Part shown: positions 8,523 to 18,147 of the stretch, in pieces
Position numbering within the stretch: position 1 is the first letter of the stretch
Layout: every line of letters begins with the position of its first letter
Made by a program: the position numbers and the translations under genes
Notes under the pieces: model-generated
Database searches by the model: none
Seen by the model: the letters and a program-made list of their open reading frames with translations, nothing else
Told to the model about the DNA's origin: nothing
Assembly: GCA_902774395.1 (NCBI GenBank)
Contig: CACYIK010000001.1
Coordinates: 1 to 64,000, forward strand
Source: an uncultured Bacteroidota bacterium
Lineage (GTDB): Bacteria > Bacteroidota > Bacteroidia > Bacteroidales > P3
Length of the DNA stretch: 64,000 bases
Direction: 5' to 3'

Positions 8523-9770
8523 ATGAAAGTAAATCGCAGAAAAGAACTGTTCCCGAACGTCACCGACGAGCAGTGGAACGATTGGAAATGGCAGGTGAAG
8601 AACCGCATTGAGACTTATGAACAGCTGAGCCAGTATTTCACCTTCGCACCTGAAGAGGCCGAGGGTATTAAAAAGGCTCTGGCCAAGTTCCGCATGGCCA
8701 TCACGCCGTACTACCTCTCGTTGATTGACCCCAACGATCCGTACGACCCCATCCGTCGTCAGGCCATTCCTGCCGGCGAGGAGTGCAACATTGCCCCCGC
8801 CGACCTCAACGACCCGCTGCACGAGGACGAGGATTCGCCCGCTCCCGGTCTTACCCACCGTTATCCGGACCGCGTGCTGTTCCTCATCACCGATATGTGC
8901 TCCATGTACTGCCGTCACTGCACCCGCCGTCGTTTCGCCGGTCAGAAGGACGACGAGTCGCCCAGCGAGCGTATCGAGAAGTGTCTGGCCTACATCGAGA
9001 AGACCCCGCAGGTGCGCGACGTGCTGCTCAGCGGTGGCGACTGCCTGATGGTCAGTGACCAGAAACTCGAGTATATCATCGGCCGTCTGCGCAAGATTCC
9101 GCACGTGGAGATCGTCCGCCTCGGTAGCCGTACCCCCGTGGTCTGCCCGCAGCGCATCACTCCCGAACTGTGCGAGATGCTGAAGAAATATCACCCCATC
9201 TGGCTCAACACCCACTTCAATCACCCCAACGAGTTCACTCCCGAGGCCGAGCAGGCTCTTGCCCGTCTGGCCAATGCCGGTATTCCTCTGGGCAACCAGA
9301 CCGTGCTGCTGCGCGGCGTGAACGACTGCGTCCACGTGATGAAGAAACTGATGCACGAGTTGGTGCGTAACCGCGTGCGTCCGTACTATATCTACCAGTG
9401 CGACCTGAGCATGGGTCTGGAGCACTTCCGCACCCCCGTGAGTAAGGGTATCGAGATCATCGAGAACCTCCGCGGCCATACCAGCGGCTACGCTGTGCCT
9501 ACCTTCGTGGTCGACGCTCCCGGCGGTGGCGGTAAGACGCCCGTTATGCCCCAGTATGTCATCTCGCAGAGCCCCGATAAGGTTATCCTGCGCAACTTCG
9601 AGGGTGTTATCACCACCTACACCGAGCCGCGCGAATACCACGAGGAGTGCCACTGCGAGGCTTGCCAGGCCAAGCGCCGCGTGGACGAGGGTGTCGCCAG
9701 CCTGCTCGAGACCGACCGTATGGCTCTTGAGCCCAGCCACCTGATGCGCCACGAACGCAACAAGAAATAA
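8523..9770 (+). CDS. kamA: Lysine 2,3-aminomutase (radical SAM)
   Basis: A 415-residue radical SAM and PLP enzyme converting L-lysine to L-beta-lysine. The iron-sulfur cluster cysteines are C126, C130 and C133 in CSMYCRHC. The PLP lysine is K338 in DAPGGGGKTP. C376, C378 and C381 (ECHCEAC) with C269 match the structural zinc ligands of the clostridial enzyme. D294 and D331 align with the two aspartates that contact the lysine side-chain amino group in that enzyme, favouring lysine over glutamate as substrate; that alignment is by eye. Other lysine-fermentation genes (kamDE, kdd, kce) are absent from the window, so the role could be lysine degradation or beta-lysine supply. The stop overlaps the next ATG by one base. 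Confidence 0.93.
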   Translation: MKVNRRKELFPNVTDEQWNDWKWQVKNRIETYEQLSQYFTFAPEEAEGIKKALAKFRMAITPYYLSLIDPNDPYDPIRRQAIPAGEECNIAPADLNDPLHEDEDSPAPGLTHRYPDRVLFLITDMCSMYCRHCTRRRFAGQKDDESPSERIEKCLAYIEKTPQVRDVLLSGGDCLMVSDQKLEYIIGRLRKIPHVEIVRLGSRTPVVCPQRITPELCEMLKKYHPIWLNTHFNHPNEFTPEAEQALARLANAGIPLGNQTVLLRGVNDCVHVMKKLMHELVRNRVRPYYIYQCDLSMGLEHFRTPVSKGIEIIENLRGHTSGYAVPTFVVDAPGGGGKTPVMPQYVISQSPDKVILRNFEGVITTYTEPREYHEECHCEACQAKRRVDEGVASLLETDRMALEPSHLMRHERNKK

Positions 9771-10840
9771 TGAAAACGGAAAAAGGAAAAATGAAAAATA
9801 GGCTAACGCGGTTTGGCTGCGTCAGCTTATTTTTCATTTTTCATTTTTCATTTTTCAATTTAGCCAACGCCCAGATTGCCGGCCTCAACACCTTGACGGT
9901 GTTGGATCTCAGCAGTCAGGCTCGTACCTCGAGTCTCGGTTTCGACTATCTGTCTGTCTATGGCGACGACCCTACGGTGGGTATCGACAATCCTTCGCTA
10001 TTACGCCGTGAGATGTGCGGCATCGGAGGCCTCAGTTTTGTGTCGGTCTTCGATGGCAGCATGATAGGAACCCTTTCCTATGCACATGAGTTCAAAGAGG
10101 TGGGCACTCTCATGTTCGCTTTCCGCTTCAATAACTATGGCTCTTTCGAGGGCTACGACGAAGAGGAGATGTCCACGGGTGAGTTTTCCGCCGCCGACTA
10201 TTCGCTGTCGGTAGGGTGGGGAATGTGGCTCGACTCCAACTTCAGTGTCGGAGCGAACTTCAAACCGGTATTCTCTCATTATGAGAGCTACTCTGCTTTT
10301 GCGGTGGCGTTTGACGTGGCAGGCAGCTACGTGAGCGACAACCGCCGCTTTGCTGCCACGGTGATGGGTCGCAATATTGGTGCCCAAATTATGACTTTCG
10401 ACGGCACCTCCGAGACACTTCCTTTCGAACTCTCGGCCGAGTTGTCGTATAAGCTGGAAAATGCTCCTTTCCGTATTTTCTTTGCCGTCACCGAACTGCA
10501 ACGATGGAATCTTCGCTACGAGGATGTGTTGAACCCTACCTCCACGACCGACCCGTTCACGGGAGAGGTGACCACCGAAGGATGGTTTGAAGGATTTCTG
10601 GATAACCTGATGCGTCATACGTTGGTGGGTGTGGAGCTGAACCTGGGAAAGTCGCTTTTCGCCCGACTGGGCTACAACTATCGCCAGGCGGCCGAGATGA
10701 GCGCCATCGATGCCTTCAACCTCAGTGGATTCTCCTTTGGCCTTGGATTAAGAACAAAGAAGTTTGAGTTCAGCTATGCTCATCGAGGCTACCACCTGGG
10801 TCAGGCGCCCGATTTCTTTACCATTAGCTATAGATTTTAA
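9770..10840 (+). CDS. porQ: Type IX secretion system outer-membrane protein PorQ
   Basis: A 356-residue outer-membrane barrel of the PorQ family, a T9SS component linked to the attachment complex that modifies and anchors secreted cargo. Family features include LDLSSQARTSSLGFDYLSVY, IDNPSLL, AADYSLSVGWG, SVGANFKPVFSHYESY, and the stretch APFRIFFAVTELQRWNLRYEDVLNP. The start at 9770 overlaps the kamA stop; a second ATG at 9791 with a nearby AGGA is an equally good start and gives a shorter signal peptide. The signal peptide core (LFFIFHFSFFNLANAQ) is encoded by TTTTTCA heptamers. The region about 9783-9858 is a long imperfect inverted repeat, with GAAAAATGAAAAATA on the left and TTATTTTTCATTTTTC on the right, enclosing the 9791 ATG. 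Confidence 0.88.
   Translation: MKTEKGKMKNRLTRFGCVSLFFIFHFSFFNLANAQIAGLNTLTVLDLSSQARTSSLGFDYLSVYGDDPTVGIDNPSLLRREMCGIGGLSFVSVFDGSMIGTLSYAHEFKEVGTLMFAFRFNNYGSFEGYDEEEMSTGEFSAADYSLSVGWGMWLDSNFSVGANFKPVFSHYESYSAFAVAFDVAGSYVSDNRRFAATVMGRNIGAQIMTFDGTSETLPFELSAELSYKLENAPFRIFFAVTELQRWNLRYEDVLNPTSTTDPFTGEVTTEGWFEGFLDNLMRHTLVGVELNLGKSLFARLGYNYRQAAEMSAIDAFNLSGFSFGLGLRTKKFEFSYAHRGYHLGQAPDFFTISYRF
9783..9861. repeat. Inverted heptamer arrays at the porQ start (GAAAAAT / TTTTTCA)
   Basis: The left arm GGAAAAATGAAAAATAGGC and the right arm GCTTATTTTTCATTTTTC are near-perfect reverse complements, extended inward by ACGC/GCGT. The loop is about 20 bases. The right arm encodes the signal-peptide core. Confidence 0.75.
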
Positions 10841-11862
10841 TGAAACTGCAATATATCATTTCTAATCAGACGGAGCCGTATTGGAATATCGCCGTCGAGA
10901 ATTATCTTGTCGAGACGGCTGATGCCGTCACGCTCTATCTGTGGCGCAACCGCCGCACCGTCGTCATCGGACAGAACCAGAACCCCTATAGCGAGGTCAA
11001 CGTCGAGGCTCTTGAGGCCGATGGGGGCTTTCTCATGCGCCGCAAGACCGGCGGTGGCGCCGTCTACCACGACGACGGCAACCTCAACTTCTCCTTCGTC
11101 GTTCCCAAAGCCATCTACGACCAGCAGCGCCAGTTCTCCGTCATCCAACGCGCCGTGGAAAGTTTCGGCCTCCACACCGAACTCTCCGGCCGCAACGATA
11201 TCCTGGTTAATGTTGAAGGAGGAATGAGGAGTGAGGAATTAAATGCAGGGGCTAACAATTCCACACTCAACATTCCTCATTCCTCATTCAGAAAATTTAG
11301 CGGCAATGCCTTCAGCAAAGGCCGCGTCAACGATCTGCATCACGGCACGTTGCTCATCAGTGGCGATATGTCCGACTTGGCACACTACCTCAAGCCCAAG
11401 CCAGCTAAGCTGCAGAAGCACGGCGTGACGTCGGTGCGCAGCCGTGTGGTGAACCTTGCTGAACTGAACCCCGAGATAACGCCAGAGAGCATTGCGCCTA
11501 GATTGAAGGAGGCTTTTGAGGCCGAGTATGGCGCAGAAAGTGTGGAGGTCGGTTTCGCTGACCTCATGGCCTGTCAAGATGTAAAAACTCTCCACGACCA
11601 CTTCGCCTCCGACGAGTGGAAATACGGTCGCTGGCGCACCTTCACCGCCCAGCGTACTGCCCAGTTCGACTGGGGTGGGGTAGAGCTGGCCCTCACCGTT
11701 GACGAGACCCGCGGCATCATCACCGATGTGCAGATAGCCTCCGATGCCCTCGACCTTGCCGCCCTCGACGAGGCCCGCAGCCTCCTCACAGGTGCATCAA
11801 CAGAACAGCGCCCCCGAACCGAGAGCGCTGTCATCAACGATATTTTTTCGTTAGTATATTAG
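10840..11862 (+). CDS. lplA: Lipoate-protein ligase A
   Basis: A 340-residue ligase that activates lipoate with ATP and attaches it to lipoyl domains, here plausibly GcvH (13465-13842) and 2-oxoacid dehydrogenase E2 proteins. Motifs: NQNPYSEVN, RRKTGGGAVYHDDGN and SGRNDI. K152 in RKFSGNAF corresponds to the reactive-site lysine of E. coli LplA, and HHGTLL follows. A C-terminal accessory domain is present. Residues about 125-151 are a repeat-derived insertion (EELNAGANNSTLNIPHSSF) where E. coli has only a few residues. In DNA (about 11218-11289) it is an inverted pair, GGAATGAGGAGTGAGGAATT facing ATTCCTCATTCCTCATTC. The start overlaps the porQ stop by one base, so kamA, porQ and lplA form an operon. 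Confidence 0.93.
   Translation: MKLQYIISNQTEPYWNIAVENYLVETADAVTLYLWRNRRTVVIGQNQNPYSEVNVEALEADGGFLMRRKTGGGAVYHDDGNLNFSFVVPKAIYDQQRQFSVIQRAVESFGLHTELSGRNDILVNVEGGMRSEELNAGANNSTLNIPHSSFRKFSGNAFSKGRVNDLHHGTLLISGDMSDLAHYLKPKPAKLQKHGVTSVRSRVVNLAELNPEITPESIAPRLKEAFEAEYGAESVEVGFADLMACQDVKTLHDHFASDEWKYGRWRTFTAQRTAQFDWGGVELALTVDETRGIITDVQIASDALDLAALDEARSLLTGASTEQRPRTESAVINDIFSLVY
11218..11289. repeat. In-frame inverted repeat insertion in lplA
   Basis: A purine-rich block (GAATGAG/GAGTGAG units) is followed after about 30 bases by the complementary ATTCCTC units. It is translated in frame as a loop insertion just before the RKFSGNAF active-site segment. Confidence 0.75.
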
Positions 11863-11865
11863 CCT

Positions 11866-13380
11866 TTACAATTTGGCCTTCAGGTAGGCGGGCAGCTGGT
11901 CGATGCTGACGCGCTCCTGCTGCATGGTGTCGCGGTGACGCACGGTGACGGCGTTGTCGGTCAGCGTGTCGTTGTCCACGGTGATGCAGAAGGGGGTGCC
12001 AATGGCATCCTGACGGCGGTAGCGGCGGCCGATGGCGTCCTTCTCGTCGTACTGCACCATCATGTCGGGCATCAGCAGGTGCTGTATCTTGCGGGCCTTC
12101 TCGGGCAGGCCGTCTTTCTTCACCAGCGGCAGCACGGCGGCCTTGTAAGGCGCCAGCTTGGCGGGCAGCGAGAGCACGGTACGGGTGCTGCCGTCCTCGA
12201 GGGTCTCGTCCTTCAGCGAGTGGCTGAAGATGGCCAGGAAGGTACGGTCGACACCGATACTGGTCTCGATGACATACGGCGTGTAGCTCTCGTTGAGCTC
12301 GCTGTCGAAGTACTGTAGCTTCTTGCCGCTGAACTCGCTGTGGCGTGAGAGGTCGAAATCGGTGCGGCTGTGGATGCCTTCGAGCTCCTTGAAGCCGAAG
12401 GGGAACTTGAACTCGATATCCGTGGCGGCATTGGCATAGTGGGCCAGCTTCTCGTGGTCGTGGTAGCGGTAGCAGTCGGCCGGGATGCCGAGGGCGAGGT
12501 GCCACTGCAGACGCTCCTCTTTCCAGTGTTTGAACCACTCCAGCTCCGTTCCGGGACGCACGAAGAACTGCATCTCCATCTGCTCAAATTCGCGCATGCG
12601 GAAGATGAACTGACGGGCCACAATCTCGTTGCGGAAGGCTTTGCCGATCTGGGCGATGCCGAAGGGTATCTTCATGCGGCCGCTCTTTTGCACGTTGAGG
12701 AAGTTGACGAAGATGCCCTGGGCGGTCTCGGGACGCAGGTAGAGAGTGTCGCTGTCGTCAATGACCGAGCCCATCTTGGTGGCGAACATCAGGTTGAACT
12801 GACGCACGTCGGTCCAGTTCCTGGTACCGCTGATGGGACAGACAATCTCCAGGTCGAGGATGAGCTGCTTCAGACCGTCGAGGTCGTTGCGGTTCATGCA
12901 GTCGGCATAGCGCTCATGGATGTCGTCGATTTTCTTCTGGTGCTCCAGTACGCGGGCGTTGGTGGTGACGAACTGCTGGCGGTCGAAAGCATCGCCGAAG
13001 CGCTTGTGCGCCTTCTCGCACTCCTTCTCGATTTTCTCTTCAATCTTGGCAATGTGGTCCTCGATGAGCACGTCGGCGCGGTAGCGCTTCTTGCTGTCTT
13101 TGTTGTCGATGAGGGGGTCGTTGAAGGCGTCCACATGGCCGCTGGCCTTCCAGATGCGGGGGTGCATGAAGATGGCGCTGTCCAGACCCACGATATTCTC
13201 GTGCATCTGCACCATGGCCTTCCACCAGTACTGCTTGATATTGTTCTTCAGCTCCACACCCAGCTGGCCGTAGTCATACACGGCGGCGAGGCCGTCGTAA
13301 ATCTCCGAACTCGGGAAGATGAAACCGTATTCTTTGGCGTGAGCCACCACTTTCTTGAAGAAGTCGTCTTGGTTTGCCAT
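11866..13380 (-). CDS. glyS: Glycine--tRNA ligase (single-chain, dimeric type)
   Basis: A 504-residue class II synthetase of the alpha2 type found in archaea, eukaryotes and Bacteroidota, not the alpha2beta2 GlyQS enzyme. The N-terminus reads AKEYGFIFPSSEIYDGLAAVYDYGQLG. Motif 2 is AFRNEIVARQFIFRMREFEQ and motif 3 includes IETSIGVDRTFLAIF. The C-terminal anticodon-binding domain has LAPYKAAVLPLVKKDGL and the terminal RHRDTMQQERV. It converges with lplA, with only three bases between the genes. It lies downstream of gcvH on the same strand; a hairpin separates them, so it may be expressed partly by readthrough or from an unseen promoter. Confidence 0.96.
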   Translation of the reverse strand: MANQDDFFKKVVAHAKEYGFIFPSSEIYDGLAAVYDYGQLGVELKNNIKQYWWKAMVQMHENIVGLDSAIFMHPRIWKASGHVDAFNDPLIDNKDSKKRYRADVLIEDHIAKIEEKIEKECEKAHKRFGDAFDRQQFVTTNARVLEHQKKIDDIHERYADCMNRNDLDGLKQLILDLEIVCPISGTRNWTDVRQFNLMFATKMGSVIDDSDTLYLRPETAQGIFVNFLNVQKSGRMKIPFGIAQIGKAFRNEIVARQFIFRMREFEQMEMQFFVRPGTELEWFKHWKEERLQWHLALGIPADCYRYHDHEKLAHYANAATDIEFKFPFGFKELEGIHSRTDFDLSRHSEFSGKKLQYFDSELNESYTPYVIETSIGVDRTFLAIFSHSLKDETLEDGSTRTVLSLPAKLAPYKAAVLPLVKKDGLPEKARKIQHLLMPDMMVQYDEKDAIGRRYRRQDAIGTPFCITVDNDTLTDNAVTVRHRDTMQQERVSIDQLPAYLKAKL

Positions 13381-13414
13381 AAATAATTGTTGTATTAGGG
13401 GTTAAGAATTAGAA

Positions 13415-13440
13415 AATGGCTGCCATTACGGACAGCCATT
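13415..13440 (-). terminator. Terminator downstream of gcvH
   Basis: Stem AATGGCTG / CAGCCATT with a 10-base loop. On the minus strand it is followed by TTTTCTAATTC, consistent with a moderate terminator for gcvH, upstream of glyS. Confidence 0.6.
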
Positions 13441-13464
13441 CCCTTTTTTCTTCGACGGATGGTC

Positions 13465-13842
13465 TTAGGCACCGATTTTGGCGGTATAGGCAGCGGCGTC
13501 CATGAGGGCGTCGATGTCGGCCATGTTCTCGGGTTTGATCTTGATGATCCAGCCATTGCCGTAAGGATCGGCGTTGATGGCGGAGGCATCCTCAAGGGCG
13601 GTGTTAAACTCGACAACCTCGCCTTTAACGGGCATCAGCAGGTCGGCAACGGTCTTCACGGCCTCGACGGAACCGAAAGCTTCGCCAGCCTCGATGGTCT
13701 CACCTTCACAGGTGACGTCGACGAAGACGATGTCGCCAAGCTCGTGCTGAGCGTAGTCAGTGATACCAACGAAAGCAAATTCGCCTTCGATACGCACCCA
13801 TTCGTCATCCTGGGTGTACTTCAGATTTGCAGGAATGTTCAT
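13465..13842 (-). CDS. gcvH: Glycine cleavage system H protein
   Basis: A 125-residue lipoyl carrier protein that shuttles the aminomethyl group among the P, T and L proteins. The lipoylated lysine is K63 in [18 protein letters not shown], and the hallmark [18 protein letters not shown] is present. Length is normal. It is transcribed divergently from rho, with its own TACTTTTGC box. gcvP lies about 9 kb away on the other strand and lplA about 1.6 kb away. Confidence 0.97.
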   Translation of the reverse strand: MNIPANLKYTQDDEWVRIEGEFAFVGITDYAQHELGDIVFVDVTCEGETIEAGEAFGSVEAVKTVADLLMPVKGEVVEFNTALEDASAINADPYGNGWIIKIKPENMADIDALMDAAAYTAKIGA

Positions 13843-13886
13843 TGTTCTATTGTGTTATGTGATTGTTTTTTGTTTAATTTCTGGCT

Positions 13887-13895
13887 GCAAAAGTA
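13887..13895 (-). promoter_or_regulatory. -7 box (TACTTTTGC) for gcvH
   Basis: On the minus strand the sequence reads TACTTTTGC, a TAnnTTTGC match about 45 bases upstream of the gcvH start. Confidence 0.7.
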
Positions 13896-13968
13896 CACAT
13901 TTTTTTCGATGTGTAGAAAAAAAAGATGCTTTTTTCTCTTTTTTTTTCTTCAATTGAAAAAAAAAAAC

Positions 13969-13977
13969 TATTTTTGC
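13969..13977 (+). promoter_or_regulatory. -7 box (TATTTTTGC) for rho
   Basis: TATTTTTGC lies downstream of an A-rich tract. The 5' untranslated leader to ATG 14100 would be about 115 bases, long enough for the autoregulation by Rho known in other bacteria; that is inference. Confidence 0.7.
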
Positions 13978-14099
13978 ATCGTCAAACAGAAAATGTGTGT
14001 TGCCGATTTTTCCTTCTGAGGGTTTGACAATAAGCATTTTATATTTCCCCCTTTCTGTTTTTCTGAAAACCATTTATTGGAACAATCCATTTAAATTAT

Positions 14100-15962
<1,863 letters not shown>

Positions 15963-16526
15963 AAGGATAAAAAGGTCCGCTTCGCTTAAAAGGTTGAAAA
16001 GGTTCGCTTCGCTTAAAAGGTTGAAAGGTTCGCTTCGCTTAAAAGGTTGAAAGGTTCGCTTCGCTTAAAAGGTTGAAAGGTTCGCTTAAAAGGTTGAAAA
16101 GGTTCGCTTCGCTTAAAAGGTTGAAAAGGTTCGCTTCGCTTAAAAGTTGAAAAGGTTCGCTTCGCTTAAAAGTTGAAAAGGTCCGCTTCGCTTAAAAGGT
16201 TGAAAAGGTTCGCTTCGCTTAAAAGGTTGAAAGGTTCGCTTCGCTTAAAAGGTTGAAAGGTCCGCTACGCTTAAAAGTTAAAAAGGTTCGCTTCGCTTAA
16301 AAGGTTGAAAGGTTCGCTTCGCTTAAAAGTTAAAAAGGTTCGCTTCGCTTAAAAGGTTGAAAAGGTTCGCTTCGCTTAAAAGATAAAAAGGTTCGCTTCG
16401 CTTAAAAGGTTAGAAAGGTTCGCTTCGCTTAAAAGTTAAAAAGGTTCGCTTCGCTTAAAAGGTTGAAAAGGTTCGCTTCGCTTAAAAGTTAAAAAGGTTC
16501 GCTTCGCTTAAAAGTTAAAAAGGTCA
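15963..16526. repeat. Array of ~20 degenerate ~27-bp units, AAGGTTCGCTTCGCTTAAAAG type
   Basis: Directly after the rho stop, about 20 full units plus one shortened unit alternate GGTTCGCTTCGCTTAAAAG with GTTGAAA, GTTAAAA or GATAAAA. A few carry GGTCCGC or CGCTACGC. There are no unique spacers, so it is not CRISPR. I see no gene in it. Confidence 0.9.
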
Positions 16527-16544
16527 GCATAACGCTCAGTCTCC

Positions 16545-16876
16545 TCTTAAACCTTTCATCCCTTTCAAACCCCTTAACCCCTTAACCCCCTTTCAAACCT
16601 CTTAACCCCTTAACCCCCTTAAACCTCTTAAACCCTTTAAACCCCTTAAACCTCTTAAACCCTTTAAACCCTTTAAACCCTTTAAACCCTTTAAACCCCT
16701 TAACCCCCTTAAACCTACCAAACCTCTTAAACCCTTTAAACCTCTTAAACCCCTTAACCCTTTAAAACCCCTTAACCCTTTTAATCTTTTAATCTTTTTA
16801 ACTTTTTAACCCTTTAACCCCTTTAACCCCTTTAAACCTTTCAAACCTCTTAAACCCTTTGAACCCCTTAAACCAA
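16545..16876. repeat. Pyrimidine-rich array of CCCTTTAAA / CCCCTTAA units
   Basis: Tandem, imperfect 8-9 bp units (ACCCTTTAA, CCCCTTAAA, CTTTCAAAC) run up to the threonine aldolase start. On this strand they are roughly complementary to the AAAAGGTT/TTGAAAGG part of the preceding array, with only about 20 bases of unique sequence (16525-16545) between them. No gene or promoter box is visible; the aldolase start has no clear Shine-Dalgarno sequence. Confidence 0.88.
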
Positions 16877-16883
16877 GAAAATA

Positions 16884-18002
16884 ATGAAACGAGGATTCGG
16901 CTCAGATAATCATTCGGGCATCAGCCCCGAGATACTGGCGGCCATCGCCGCCGCCAACACCGACCATGCGCTGGCATACGGCGACGACGAATGGTGCGCC
17001 CGCACCGAGGAACTCTTCCGCCGCGAGTTCGGCCCGCAGGCCAAGGTCTATTTCGTCTTCAACGGCACCGGCGCCAACGTGCTGTGCATCGACGCCATGT
17101 GCCGCTCCCACGAGGCTGTGGTCTGCGCCGAGACGGCGCATATCAACGTCGACGAGTGCGGCGCGCCCCAGCGTGTGGTGGGCTGCCGCCTACTCACCGT
17201 TGACACCCCCGACGGAAAACTTACGCCAGAACTGGTGAAGACGCGCCTCCACGGCTTCGGCTTCGAACACCACTCGCAGCCCAAGGCCATCAGCATCACG
17301 CAGAGCACCGAGCTGGGAACACTCTACACCCTCGACGAGATTCGTGCCCTGGCCGACCTCGCGCATAGCTATAACATGTACCTTCACATGGACGGCGCAC
17401 GCTTGGCTAACGCCGCCGTGGCGCTGGGCTGCTCCTTCAAGGAGATGTCCACCGACCTCGGCGTCGACTGCCTCTCTTTCGGCGGCACCAAGAACGGCCT
17501 CCTCATGGGTGAGAGCTGCGTGATACTCAATCCTGCGCTCGACATAGACATGAAATACCGCCGCAAGCAGATGACCCAGCTCTGCAGCAAGATGCGCTTC
17601 ATCGCCGCCCAGTTCGAAGCCTATCTGGGAGGAGTGCAAGGAGTGCAAAGGAGTGCAGAGGAGTGCAAGACAAATGATAAGGATGTGCCTCTGTGGAAGC
17701 GAAACGCAATGCATAGTAATGCGATGGCCCAGCTGCTGAAAAAGGAGTTGCAGGAACTATTGTCCTCTCACTCTCTTTCACTCCCTCTCACTTCCTCTCA
17801 CTCCATAAAGATTATGTACCCCGTCCAGGTCAACAGTGTCTTCGTCCAGCTTCCCGCCGACGTCTGGCATGCCCTGCAGAAGGAGTATTTCTTCTACGAC
17901 TGGGACGAAGCCGCCAACGTCGTCCGCTGGATGTGCTCCTTCGACACGACAGAAGACGATATCCACGCCTTCGTCGCCGCCCTGAAAAGACACCTTCCCT
18001 AA
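16884..18002 (+). CDS. Low-specificity L-threonine aldolase / beta-eliminating lyase family
   Basis: A 372-residue PLP enzyme of the threonine aldolase fold, splitting threonine or allo-threonine into glycine and acetaldehyde. The N-terminus FGSDNHSGISPEI, the segment YGDDEW, and HMDGARLANA are family hallmarks. The PLP lysine is K203 in FGGTKNGLLMGE. Two repeat-derived in-frame stretches occur. One (residues about 250-265, VQGVQRSAEECK) comes from GGAGTGCAA units at about 17632-17672. The other (about 294-308, SSHSLSLPLTSSHS) comes from CTCTCACT-like units at about 17762-17808. Its likely product, glycine, links it to gcvP, gcvH and glyS. Substrate stereospecificity cannot be read from sequence. 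Confidence 0.88.
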   Translation: MKRGFGSDNHSGISPEILAAIAAANTDHALAYGDDEWCARTEELFRREFGPQAKVYFVFNGTGANVLCIDAMCRSHEAVVCAETAHINVDECGAPQRVVGCRLLTVDTPDGKLTPELVKTRLHGFGFEHHSQPKAISITQSTELGTLYTLDEIRALADLAHSYNMYLHMDGARLANAAVALGCSFKEMSTDLGVDCLSFGGTKNGLLMGESCVILNPALDIDMKYRRKQMTQLCSKMRFIAAQFEAYLGGVQGVQRSAEECKTNDKDVPLWKRNAMHSNAMAQLLKKELQELLSSHSLSLPLTSSHSIKIMYPVQVNSVFVQLPADVWHALQKEYFFYDWDEAANVVRWMCSFDTTEDDIHAFVAALKRHLP

Positions 18003-18062
18003 AGGACCTTAAGGCCCCTAGAGTCCCTAAGGCCCCTAAAGACCCTAGAGTCCCTAAGCCCC
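18003..18062. repeat. CCTTAAGG / CCCTAGAGTCCCTAAGG repeats
   Basis: A short block of units such as AGGACCTTAAGGCCCC and CCCTAGAGTCCCTAAG fills the gap between the aldolase and the feoB promoter. A related GACCTTAAGGACC block is found at 55335-55391. Confidence 0.75.
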
Positions 18063-18120
18063 CAATGCCAGAATCCAAATATCACCACAAATGGTGACCT
18101 CTCGGGTTGCCTTTATTACG

Positions 18121-18129
18121 TATCTTTGC
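18121..18129 (+). promoter_or_regulatory. -7 box (TATCTTTGC) for feoB
   Basis: TATCTTTGC lies 19 bases before ATG 18148. It rules out the upstream in-frame ATG at 18091 as the start. Confidence 0.75.
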
Positions 18130-18147
18130 ACTCCAAAATTGCGACTA

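Noticed and set aside
15963..16526. CRISPR array
   Set aside because: The units are contiguous and degenerate with no unique spacers, and no cas genes are nearby.
18091..18147. Upstream start for feoB at 18091
   Set aside because: The TATCTTTGC promoter box at 18121-18129 lies downstream of it. The ATG at 18148 directly precedes the G-domain strand KVAVTGATNSGK.
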